The position numbers and the translations under genes were made by a program. A stretch of 64,000 bases of DNA from Eretmocerus hayati. Lineage: Eukaryota; Arthropoda; Insecta; Hymenoptera; Aphelinidae. Location of the stretch: NCBI GenBank assembly GCA_029851415.1, contig CM056741.1, positions 91,299,282 through 91,363,281 on the forward strand, written 5' to 3'. Within the stretch, counting starts at the first letter, position 1, and the number at the start of each line of letters is the position of its first letter. The notes under the pieces were generated by a model. It was not told the DNA's origin. It ran no database searches and worked only from the letters and a program-made list of their open reading frames with translations. Positions 1 to 11,215 of the stretch are shown here, in pieces.

Positions 1-3000
1 CCCAATGGAATTGTGTGATAATTTTTCACATTTCACGCAACTCTGTATACTTGGCATAGTGAAAATAGAATTGTCAACCGCGCGTTTGAGTGGACTTTCA
101 CCGTACACCGAAATCATGGCAAGAGGTCGTAGAGCCTCACGCCAAACTTCCAACACCATGGACATTAATTTAGAGTCTAACGGAGATAATCAAATCCCTA
201 AAGATCAGCAAAGAGCTAAAGGGGAGAGACAGCTGAAAATGATATCGAAATTAAGAATGTCGACCAACTAGAAGTGGAATACCTAGAGGAAATGCAGGAA
301 GGTGATTTGAGAGCTCGCGATACTTATTTTGCGCTTATGGCAGCCGATATCGGATTAGAGCAGCCAGGAGGAATACACGCAGAATTCGCGATCCGCGACT
401 TGCGCCGCGTTCTCGCAACCGAACCAGAAAATATTTCGGAGGATGAAATGACTGTATTGGAAAGTCGGAGAGATCATCTAGGAAATTCGCAGATAGCGAC
501 CGGGGCACGGCCAAAATTTTCCAGAAACGAGAAAGAAGTCTTCAATGAGAATTTTGCGAATTTCAAAGAATCGCTCGGCAACGCGGAATCGTCACGTTTA
601 GACCAACCATCTGGGTCACCGGTTCGAGATATTCGAATGAGTGGACAATTTACTGACAACTGGATCAAGCACTCAACACCGGAATATGAATATGTGATAG
701 CTGGAACAGGTCCGTGGCCTCTCATTAATGTCAACAGTGAAAACTCGCACCCTCGGGTTGCGAGTAGAAACGTTCGGAGTAGGTCGTTCTTCACAGAACC
801 AGAGTTTCTGCCACCGACTGAATAGTCTGGACGCAGTACTCACTAGCCACTCGGTTCGTCGGACCTACAAAGGACCTGACACCGAGCTGCGCGAATATTG
901 GTTCAATAATCAAAGGAGAGAACAGAATCCGAGAAGCCCCCGACTCATTAGTATGGATGCTGGATTCGCTAGTCACTCAGATCGTCAGATACCTAAAAAT
1001 CTTGACACTGACAAGGGGAGTCCGGAGTCTTCTGATCCTGAAATCTCACGAATTCTTTTTACAGTTCCGTACCACCTAGAATATGAAGAACCCAAAGCAA
1101 CTCTGTCAAATGGGCCTCCCTTTCAGAGCTACAGCCAATGACATTAGCATTGCCCATATAGGCCCATGTTAAAGAGTGGTATATATAGATATACTAGCAA
1201 TTTTGAAGTTTCTGGAAGTAGCTTAGAACAGAAGGCCCATTCGACAGAGTTTTTTTAGATTCTTCATATTCTAAGTGGTACGAAACTCTTAAAAATTTTT
1301 GGTGAGATTTCAGAACCCAGAGACTCCGGACTCTCCTTGTGAGTTGAACGACAATAAAATGAGCTCTCATACTAACATGATGGAGAATCGTGACTAGCCA
1401 AAATATCGAGTTGGCAATGAGGAGCCAAGTGATGCGCGCGAATACTCGCCGAACGGATATCGATCCGATCGTCGATCTCGCGGACATACGCGACGCGCTA
1501 ATCAAAAGGATCTTGAAGACTCACGTGATGATAAGCAAGATTTCGAGAAACCAAGTCGTTTGAGACGATCAAGACGTGGCCGTTATTGAATAAAATAAAA
1601 TACGAGGAATCTCCGCGTCCTCTACTGACCCAGATTCTTCGGACGACGGCAGCCTCGGATGTGACAGTACCCGCGGCAATGACGAGAATTACGCAAAGAA
1701 TGGCACCAATCAGAGAATAAATTCAAACCATGCCAAGGAAGCCTACCAGAACACTTGTCTATTAAACCATTCTCAAAGGAACGTTAGTGAAGGATTGTTA
1801 AGGGGAAGTAACCGTCAGTCAAATGGGAGCACGAAAGTCAGACGCTCAACCGCGAGGGACCCGGAAAATCAAGCTCTCGTTGATCGACGTCACGCATCCG
1901 AATTCAAACTCACTTTGAATCAAGCTCTTAATAATATCATGCCATACGATGGAAATTCCGACGTGTTAGCATTTTTCTGTCAATCCGTGAGATACATTGT
2001 AAACGAATATGGTCCAGACGCGGAGCCATGGATACTGGCAACCTTGGCTCGTAAACGCCAAGGCGGAGCTGCCGAAGGTTACACTGCACGTTTAACGCAG
2101 TATACATTGATCGAAAAATTGCTATCGGATGTGACTACCCGATGTAGTAGAGTTGGCGGAGCGGATGGAGATTTGGCGGAATTAAAATTAGTACAACAAA
2201 GGGAGTATGACGGTGCAGGAGACTATGGGCTGCGTGTCCAAACACTCCACAACCGTTTGCTCAATGTGTACGACTCGGATCGGAATCTCAACGATTGGGA
2301 GCGAGAAACTCATAAAAACAACGCGGATAATGAAGCATTACATCAATTTATTTTTGGTCTCTCAGGAGCATGAAAGCATCAGGATAGATCGACGAACCCT
2401 AAGAGTTTACGTGAAGCCATTTCAGAAGCAGTATATTTCGAGAACAGAACGAGCGCCTGCTCTGTATTTTCAAACATCAGTAGTCCTGGAATCAACGGAG
2501 ATAATATAATAAAAAATGAAGAAGATTACCAAAAGTACACCCTCTTCAATCAAATCGGTAACGGTAAATCCAGCCATAGCGTCGGACGAATGTAGAATTT
2601 TTCACGAGAAAGGCCATTTTGAACGGAAATGGCCAGAAAAACGGGGAGCCGAATGTTGCAGATATTGTAGGAATGATGGCCACGATTTGAACAACTGTCG
2701 ACTGTTATTGGAAAAGATCGACTCAGGCAAAATTTCTCAGAGTCAAGTGCAACCGCGAAACCGAAGCACGATTCGGCACGAGAATCGCTCAGGCACGTTG
2801 ATCAACAAAATTACGTCAACCTCGTATACTGGATTGTCTCAAACACGGGCCGAATGTAATTACTGACATGCTCAAGGACATCTTGGAGAGGACTGCTCCA
2901 AGAGAATCCGAAGTTCTAAATTTTGTAACTATTGTCTCATAGGGGGCCACGATCTGAATGCCGCTCTTTAGATGATGCATCACAATTAGGTTTCATTTCA

Positions 3001-3548
3001 AAACGTCAGATAGAGATAGCACGAAATCGCCAGAACATTTCAAAGCGATACGACTTCCCACCTGATAGGTCAGGAGAAAGATACAATGCGAAGCGAGACA
3101 ACTTTAGATACGACACACCACGTAACTACAACGACCGTGATTTTGAAGGCCGTATTAGCAATCATAGCAATAGAAATTCCAACTCTCATGGTAATAACTC
3201 AAACTTTCATCGGAATCATGGCACTAATCGACATGAAAATTTTGTAAACAACTATGAGGGTCCCATTCAACATTTTTACGGGGTAATAATAGTGGGAATA
3301 ATGTGCTAGGACCACCACAGAATGCCAGTAATAACTTAACAACCAACATAACAATTGAACCATCCAAAGATATCCAGAAAACTACTGACATCAGTAACAG
3401 TTATGGCCGAAATCACGACAATAGAGAGGGAGATGTCCGACCGCTCAATAGCAATAGGGCGGATTTTTCGAATCACTATGGAGATTATGATCATCTCACA
3501 GAGAAGCTCGTGAAAGGTAATTCACCAGTACCTCATGAACCGCATTAG
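1..3548 (+). pseudogene. Decayed retroelement gag with zinc-knuckle block
   Basis: A broken gag-like coding region, readable in pieces in several frames. The best conserved part (1795-2400) has the shape of an LTR-retrotransposon capsid: a helical stretch, then HQFIFGLSG, and after a frame change a SLREAISEA segment that matches the usual end of gypsy capsids (family knowledge). Downstream, at about 2602-2985, several CCHC knuckles follow one another. CRYCRNDGHDLNNC is a complete C-x2-C-x4-H-x4-C. The knuckle before it has lost two cysteines (positions now F and W), the third has a stop codon at a cysteine position, and the fourth lacks its last cysteine. Asn/Arg/His-rich low-complexity coding follows (2932-3548). 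No protease or polymerase follows on this strand. Frame changes and stops mean it is dead. I cannot say whether it belongs to the same family as the minus-strand pol in this window. Confidence 0.6.
1011..1342. repeat. Inverted duplication inside the gag remnant
   Basis: About 120 bp at 1011-1131 recurs as its reverse complement at 1218-1342 with a short AT-rich spacer. Shared landmarks are the stretch around GTACCACCTAGAATATGAAGA, read at 1070 and on the opposite strand near 1265. The divergence is moderate, so the duplication is old. It places one gag segment in both orientations. Confidence 0.75.
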
Positions 3549-5000
3549 GCAGAACTTGTTGCTCTATCAAATACGGAAAATGCTCATTCAAATGGTTCGA
3601 ACCCAGTTGAGTAGCAGAGTTTGTATATGGCTAAGGCCCACGCATTCCAAGAAATAGCTCAAAAGGTTTAGAACTACGTAATTACAATCATAGGAATATT
3701 GAGAATATGAGAGAATGATAATTTTTTTCAATTATAGAGTCACTGAAACATGCGAATTCGGAATTTCATCGTGGTTAGAACCTAATACATTATTCAATCA
3801 ACTAATTCAGTTAGCTTTATCTTAACGTTTGAGCTGTGGTTAAAACTCACTCATTCTGTAATTTCTAAGGTGGTTAGAACCCACTATACCGAAACATAAT
3901 GTGGTTAGAAACAACTCACTCTTCTTTTCAAATGTTAGAGTGGTTGGGACCCGACGTACCAAAGAGCAATGTGGTTAAAGCCCACTCTTTATCTTAAAAT
4001 TGTTCAAATGGTTAAAACCATGCACTTTCGAGATTTTTTTAATAACCAAGTTGTTCCTTACGTTCAGTTCGATGGTTGGGAGCCACCCAAACACATACTA
4101 TTTGGTTAGGAACCCACGTAACTTGTAACATTTTTTTTATGTAGTTGAGATTCATTGAAATCTAAATGTAGAAAAATAAAATTTGGGTGAAAGGAGTCAG
4201 CTTTATGGTTAGAACCCACGAATGATCAAATTTGTTGAGCAGATTTGAATCTCCTGAAACTCAGAATTTTATGCTTGGAAACCACATTTCCAGTTGATTA
4301 TATGGATAATTAAGAACAAATCGAGGGAGATGTCACATACGTTATTAGAGCCTTCAAATGTGAGATCTTTTTTTGGTTGAAGTTATTTTATCATCTAAAT
4401 TCGTGTAACTACGAATTCATATTGATAAATTAAGTATATTTTAGTAGTCAAAATCCACCCAAAGGCGAGGATTTTGATGATATGATCAAATATGTTCAAA
4501 AATCTAAGCATTGCGGATGAGATGAATTTCAGCTGAGAATCCATTGTTCATTTGAACGAGTTATACGTGCCGCAGTAAGAGCAGTGCTTTAGAACAATGG
4601 ATGCACATTTGATCATTTTTCATGTGGCTAATGAACGTAGTTAGCCGTGAAAAAATCAGTAATAGTCTTCAGAGCAGTAATCTTGATGAACACTGCATTC
4701 CTCAATGAATAATGACGGGCAGAGTCTTATTGAAGAATATTAAGAATTACGATTGTCGGATTGAACGATTGAACATCGAGATAACTTGCTTATTGATCTA
4801 GAATTGAGTTACTGAGAGTGAAATTCGGGAGAGAATTGTAGTTCATTGGATCAGAGAATCACTGGAGGCCGTACGTATTCATCCGCAAGTGATATAAGAG
4901 CGTCGAATTGATGTCATAGAGCACGAAGTCAGGAGTGCTTGCCTAAGACGGTAAGATGGTGAACGTGGAGCAATCCGCGATTCGTAAGTTGATGAGTAGT
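3549..5000. other. Non-coding stretch, no gene seen
   Basis: AT-rich sequence after the gag remnant. The only structure I can support is the degenerate short-motif array at 3771-4220, listed separately. Nothing else is recognisable. Confidence 0.5.
3771..4220. repeat. Degenerate array of GTGGTTAGAACCCAC motifs
   Basis: Variants of the 15-mer GTGGTTAGAACCCAC recur at about 3771, 3836, 3870, 3901, 3940, 3971, 4009, 4072, 4102 and 4206. Successive distances are near 31-39 bp or about twice that, as expected of an eroded array of roughly 34-bp units. The motif is itself an imperfect hairpin: GTGGTT can pair with ACCCAC across an AGA loop, with one G-T pair. The intervening DNA is AT-rich and poorly conserved. 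Confidence 0.6.
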
Positions 5001-7650
5001 AAGTGGACCTTACTAGTCATGCGGGGAGCGGAAATCTATTTGCTATAGCCACATCAAGGTGTCTAGTTTCAAATAATGCCCTCAGAAGCCCAGGGGTTTC
5101 ATATGAAAAGTTCTGTCCTCCCCCAGTCTCCCAACAGTCCAATATACGCAAAATTTGCTTCAACAATCCGACACAAACAAGAAAAGGAAAATACGAAAGA
5201 CGCAATATTCAACAAGAGCATTCATTCACTGCGAAAGAAGGCGTTCAACACCAAACACCAACGTGAATGATGAGCTTCTAGAGGTTCAGATTGAATCGTC
5301 TCAGAGAATTTATGACACAAAATTGCGATTCTAGAGGACATTCCTATGAAAATCCGCGGAAAACATCTAGAAGCCAAAAGAGGAGGCTGACATCTGCGGA
5401 GAAGAAGGAGTGGAGCTCGAAAAATAGGTTCGAGGTTAAAACTTGGGCAAAAATCAAGTGCTTGATCGAACTAGGAGTACAGTATGGAGGAAGATCGAGA
5501 AACAAATTTCATTCACAATTCTTGCACATGATCAGGATACCAATTCGCTCAAGAAGAAAAACCATGGAAAATGAGATTTCGAGTTTACTTGCGATTCTCG
5601 GACAACAGTCGATAATTGTAATTCACTGCAGACTGGAAAGCGTTGGAAGAATGCAAATGCAGATGGAATCAGATACGACACCACAGTGACTTAGGAGGCA
5701 TGGATTTATTGGATCCAACGTCGCACCAAACTCAATCTATCCTGATGATGGCCATCTCAGATTCCTCATACACCAGCTTTATCACGCAGACAACAGAAAT
5801 TCGGAAGGACCCATCGGATGCCCAACATATTCTTGCTGTTTCGAGCGGAATGATGCATATCCCAGTTGATTTCGTTCTCTCAAATTCATGAGAAGGGAAT
5901 CATCGAAAGAAATACTCTGAATGCCAACAAGTCTTACCCTTATCCAAATCCTACCCAAAATCAGATCCGATCGTTTACGAAGTTCTTGGGCTCGACAAAT
6001 CAGAGGATAGGAATGAAATAATGAGGAGAATCTTGATAGGTGCAATACTAGGTATACTCTGACTCAGAGAAAAATGACGAGCATATGTATTGATGTGGTT
6101 GCTCCAAATAGCTGTGCGAGTTGACCCGGAGAGGCGAATGATTGATGCTGTTTACGTTTGCTTCACGACCTCGTAATTGTTTCTCTCTCAACCATAGAAT
6201 GTGAGAGGTAGTACCTTGCTCAACCTCTATTTTATCTACGGCTTATTCTTGAGATAATTTTGAACGCGTATTGAAGCATGAGAGAATGATACGGTGGACA
6301 GTATTGGATTCATTCCCCTGGAACAATTCCTTTTCAAGACTACTCCGAGGCGAGGTATATTTTTGAAATATGCCTCCGGGGATCTTCCATATTTTGTGGC
6401 GTGGATTCGTTTCAAAAGATTCGGTCACATTAAAGAAAAGCAGATGAATGCAAATAGTTATTCTAACTCTAAGTTATGCGCGATCTTTTCAGTTTTAGCA
6501 CAGAAAACTTACAGAGTACTTAATTTTTCCCCACTTCATGATACTCAAATATGTTTATCGCTGCCAATAAACGCAGCGCATGGATTTTTTCCCAATTTCT
6601 ATTCTTCATTCGCTCTGTCGTGATGTCAACATAATGATCAGCTTTCAAAACACAACGGTTAGAATTAAAAGAGAAAGGAATGCAATACAGGATAACCATT
6701 ACGAATACGGGTGGAGATCAATGCTAAGTTACTCGCGTGTGAGCTGAGCAAAAAAATCTGTCGAAAGTTTTTATCATATGTGAACTATGGAACATTTCAG
6801 CCACAGAAGCTAACAGATAGACAAGATATCGAATTTCCCCGGAAAAATCAAATCAGTGTTAATCATGGTACAATTCCACCATTCTCAACTGTGTACGGGC
6901 TCATGCAACCGTCGCGCGAAGGATACAGTTTCGTTCTCTTTTTTGTGGGCCGTGTATCTTTTTGGTAAGGCTAATGGAAGTCAGCGATTCGAGTTGACGA
7001 AACTGAGTTTGAGTCCTCATAATGTTATAAAGAACAAATATTCTCTCTCGACTATACTGATTAATTTCAGCCCAGTTCCAACATAGTTAAGATTTAATTC
7101 ATCCATTGGATTCAGTACCATGCGGAATAGATTTACGGTCTCGTTCATGCACAAAAAAATACCGAATTGGAATTACTTACGCTATCATTTAACAAGGAAA
7201 ACTCATCATATCAAGACTCAAATTCGATATTAGAGCCAAACTGCATTTTTGATTCGAAATCTGCCAAAATTTTCCGAGTTTTTCGGAAAACTCATCTGAC
7301 ATGCAGCAGTGGGCGGAAGAAACTCATCCCCAGAATTTTGGCTCGATCGGATGTGCAGACCCCGAGCAGCATTGCTTCACGTAGCCCATCCCAATTGCTC
7401 TCTTCAACCCATTTTTCACCCAAAAATTTGAAGTAACGGCCTAAAAACGCAAAATACCACCTTACAAAATAAAGTAAACCTCTATGTATGAATAAGGATA
7501 CTAGCAAGACCACAAAAAACAAGACCTAAGGCAAATTCGGCCAAGCATGTTGGCTCAAAAGGCAAGAAATGGCCAAAAGTCATGAAAAAAACTCAACCTT
7601 GTGATGTTTGGGCGATACACGAATAATTCGAGTCACTGATTACTACTAAT
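5001..7650. other. Unassigned sequence
   Basis: Only short open frames in several phases (for example 5291-5689) with no motif I recognise. The part next to 7700 may belong to the 3' LTR of the minus-strand gypsy element, whose polypurine tract lies at 7804-7816, but I cannot define an LTR end. Confidence 0.4.
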
Positions 7651-7803
7651 AGAGTTTATCATCATTCGAGAAACAGCTACTTGTTTACATCGTTACTTGG
7701 GAACTCGCGCGCACCGGTGTGGTTCACGAAGGTCTGCCCGCTCACGGATCAATTTCATGAATTCAAACATGACGGCAGCACCTACTGGTGCGCATCCATT
7801 ACA

Positions 7804-7816
7804 TCGCCCTTTTTTA
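7804..7816 (-). other. Candidate polypurine tract and start of gypsy 3' LTR
   Basis: Just past the stop codon of the integrase tail (7817-7819), the minus strand reads a purine run AAAAAAGGGCGA, directly followed at 7803 by TGTAATGG. A polypurine tract followed by a TG-starting LTR directly after pol is the normal gypsy layout. The length of the LTR below 7803 is not determined, and no second LTR copy was found to confirm it. Confidence 0.45.
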
Positions 7817-8027
7817 TCAAGTAACAAAATCATTCGAGTACATGGGTTTTCTCACAACACGCCCGTACCTACTCACTGGCCTATTGATTTGGTTTTGGTT
7901 AATGGGACTTTGCTCTATATTGCCAGTTTGACTCGACAGGTCCGTAGTTTGACTTGACAAGTTTATGGAAGACTGATCCAGGTCATCACCTGAGGAATCG
8001 TTTAGATCGTTTCCATTTTCATCTAGA
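7817..8027 (-). pseudogene. Gypsy integrase C-terminal tail (pol block C)
   Basis: On the minus strand an open frame runs from the edge of the 39-kb unit to a TGA at 7817-7819. It is rich in Asp, Asn, Ser and Gln and ends RYGRVVRKPMYSNDFVT, the typical basic tail of Ty3/gypsy integrases of insects. The preceding part of the same protein lies 39 kb away at 47224-48783, whose minus-strand reading ends in a GD..V...GKW motif. Roughly 40 residues that normally connect the two parts are missing, so the junction was not a clean insertion. Confidence 0.75.
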
Positions 8028-8286
8028 AAGTGGATATAGGCAGCGCTCCCGTACGGTAACCCGTGTCAAATAGACGGGAATCGGGTAATATACGTGCGTT
8101 CCCGTAAGCTGCCCGTGCCGATTTTATCATCACCGCAAGCTCGACGGGCGGCGCACGGGGAGCACCCGTGGCGACCCGTGTAGCTGCAAGCTCACCACCC
8201 GTGGCTGCCCGTAGATGTAGTTCCCTCGTAGTTTTCCCGTTTCTACCCGTGCGACTTCGATATTGGGGATGGCAATAGGGGTGGCA
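8028..8286 (+). repeat. Left tip of the 39-kb unit
   Basis: Non-tandem tip before the array, nearly identical to the reverse complement of 46965-47223, with a handful of substitutions and one small indel. It carries CCCGT or its complement about every 10-20 bp. It is the left terminal inverted repeat. Confidence 0.8.
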
Positions 8287-11215
8287 CCCGTGTCTACCCG
8301 TATGCCCGTTCAGTACCCGTGTGGCTCGAATTTTGCGAGGGAGGTGAGGGAGATCGCCCGTGTCTACCCGTATGCCCGTTCAGTACCCGTGTGGCTCGAA
8401 TTTTGCGAGGTAAGTGCGGGTGTAAAGACCCGTGTCTACCCGCCTGCCCGTTCAGGACCCGTGTGGCTCGAATTTTGCGAAGGAGGTGGGGGAGATCGCC
8501 CGTGTCTACCCGTATGCCCGTTCAGTACCCGTGGGGCTCGAATTTTGCGAGGGAGGTGAGGGAGATCGCCCGTGTCTACCCGTATGCCCGTTCAGTACCC
8601 GTGTGGCTCGAATTTTGCGAGGTAAGTGCGGGTGTAAAGACCCGTGTCTACCCGTATGCCCGATCAGTGCCCGTGTGGCTCGAATTTTAACGAGGGAGGT
8701 GAGGGAGATCACCCGTGTCTACACGTCTGCCCGTTCAGTGCCCGTGTGGCTCGGATTTAACGGAGAAGGTGAGGGAGATCGCCCGTGTCTACACGTCTGC
8801 CCGTTCAGTGCTCGTGTGGCTCGAATTTTGCGAGGTGAGTGCGGGTGTAAAGACCCGTGTCTACCCGTCTGCCCGTTTAGTACGCGTGTGGCTCGAATTA
8901 TGCGAGGCAGATGAGGGAGATCACCCGTATCTACACGTCCGCCCGTTCAGTACCCGTGTGGCTCGAACTTCGCGAGGGAGGTGAGGGAGATCGCTCGTAT
9001 CTACCCGTCTGCCCGTTCAGTACCCGTGTGGCTCGAATTTTGCGAGGGTGATGAGGGAGATCGCCCGTGTCTACACGTCTGCCCGTTCAGTACCCGTGTG
9101 GCTCGGATTTAACGAGGTAGGTGAGGGAGATCGCCCCTGTCTACACGTCTACCCGTTCAGTGCCCGTGTGGCTCAAATTTCGCGAGGTAAGTGCGGGTGT
9201 AAAGACCCGTGTCTACCCGTCTGCCCGTTCAGTACCCGTGTGGCTCGAATTATGCGAGGCAGATGAGGGAGATCACCCGTGTCTACACGTCTGCCCGTTC
9301 AGTGCCCCTGTGGCTCGGATTCAACGAAGCAGGTGAGGGAGATCGCCCGTATCTACACGTCTGCCCGTTCAGTGCCCGTGTGGCTCCGATTCAACGAGGG
9401 AGGTGAGGGAGATCGCCCGTGTCTACACGTCTGCCCGTTCAGTGCCCGTGTGGCTCGAATTTTGCGAGGTGAGTGCGGGTGTGAAGACCCGCGTCTACAC
9501 GTCTGCCCGTTCAGTACCCGTGTGGCTCGAATTTTGCGAGGTAAGTGCGGGTGTAAAGACCCGTGTCTACCTGTCTGCCCGTTCAGTACCAGTGTGGCTC
9601 GAATTATGCGAGGCAGATGAGGGAGATCACCCGTATCTACACGTCTGCCCGTTCAGTACCCGTGTGGCTCGAATTTTGCGAGGGAGGTGAGGGAGATCAC
9701 TCGTATCTACCCGTCTGCCCGTTCAGTGCCCGTGTGGCTCGAATTTTGCGAGGTAAGTGCGGGTGTAAAGACCCGTGTCTACCCGTCTGCCCGTTCAGTA
9801 CCCGTGTGGCTCGAATTTTGGGAGGGAGGTGAGGGTGTAAAGACCCGTGTCTACTCGTCTGCCCGTTCAGTACCCGTGTGGCTCGAATTTTGCGAGTGAG
9901 GTGAGGGAGATCGCCCGTGTCTACAGGTACGCCCGTTCAGTGCCCGTGTCGCTCGGATTTAACGAGTGAGGTGAGGGAGATCGCCCGTGTCTACACGTAC
10001 GCCCGTTCAGTGCCCGTGTCGCTCGGATTTAACGAGGGAGGTGAGGGAGATCGCCCGTGTCTACACGTCTGCCCTTTCAGTGCCCGTGTTGCTCGAATTT
10101 TGCGAGGTAAGTGCGGGTGTAAAGACCCGTGTCTACACGTCTGCCCGTTCAGTGCCCTCGTGGCTCGAATTTCGCGAGGTAAGTGCGGGTGTAAAGACCC
10201 GTGTCTACCCGTCTGCCCGTTTAGTACCCGTGCAACTCCCTTGGAACAAAATCGAAGACAGGTGATCGCCCGTCTCTATCCGTCTACCCGTTCACTACCC
10301 GTGAAACTGCATTGAAGCCGAATCGGAGTCATGAGATCGCCCGTGTCTCCCCGTCTGCCCGTTCACTTTCCGTGATATTGGATTGGAGCCAGTTCAGAGA
10401 TAAGAGATCACCTGTGTCTACCCGTCTGCCCTCTCACTACCTGTAATACTTGATTGAAGACAGTTCAGAGACAAGAGATCACCCGCGTCCACACGTTCGC
10501 CAGTTCACTACCCGTGTGGCTCGAATCTTGCGGGATAAGTAGGGGAATGCGCATCCGTGTCTAACCGTCTGCCCGTTCTCTTCCCGTAAAACCAGATTGG
10601 AGCCAAATCGAAGACAGGTGATTGCCCGTATCTACCCGTCTGCTCGTCCACGATCCGTAAGACTGGGATGAAGCCGAATCAAAGACGGATGATTGCCCGT
10701 ATCTACCCGTCTGCCCGTTCACAACCCGTAAGACTCGGATCTTGCGAGATACGTAGGGGAGTTGATACCCTTGTCTACCCGTCTGCCCGTTCTCTACCCT
10801 TGAAACCAGACTGGAGCCGAATCGAAGACAGGTGATTGCCCGTATCTACCCGTCTGCCCGTTCACAACCCGTAAGACTGGGATTAAGCCGAATCGAAGAC
10901 AGGCGATCGCCTGTGTCTACCCGTTCGCCCGTTCACTACCCGTGGGGCTCGAATCTTGCGGGATAAGTAGGGGAATGCGCACCCGTGACTACCCGTCTGC
11001 CCGTTCACAACCCGCAAGACTCGGATCTTGCGAGATACGTAAGGGAGTTAATATCCGTGTCTAGCCGTCTGCCCGTTCTCTACCCGTAAAACCAGATTGG
11101 AGCCAAATTGAAGACAGGTGATTGCCCGTGTCTACCCGTCTAACCGTTCACAATCCATGCGGCTCTCATTCTTCGAGATATGTGGGGGAGTGGAGATCCG
11201 TATCTTCCGCCTGCC
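8287..11215 (+). repeat. Left CCCGT satellite array, about 40 units of 70-72 bp
   Basis: Each unit reads CCCGTGTCTACCCGTCTG, then CCCGTTCAGTACCCGTGTGG, then CTCGAATTTTGCGAG, then one of two linkers. Type A is GGAGGTGAGGGAGATCG (70-bp unit) and type B is GTAAGTGCGGGTGTAAAGAC (72-bp unit). From about 10230 the units diverge and a different linker appears (GCCGAATCGAAGACAGGTG), giving an old, irregular inner edge. Open frames running through the array are a by-product of stop-poor repeats and not genes. Confidence 0.9.

Noticed and set aside
8263..10315. Many overlapping open frames with repeated VYTSARSVPVWLEF-like peptides
   Set aside because: They come from the 70/72-bp satellite; frames shift with each 70-bp unit and the same peptides appear in several phases, so no protein family is implied.
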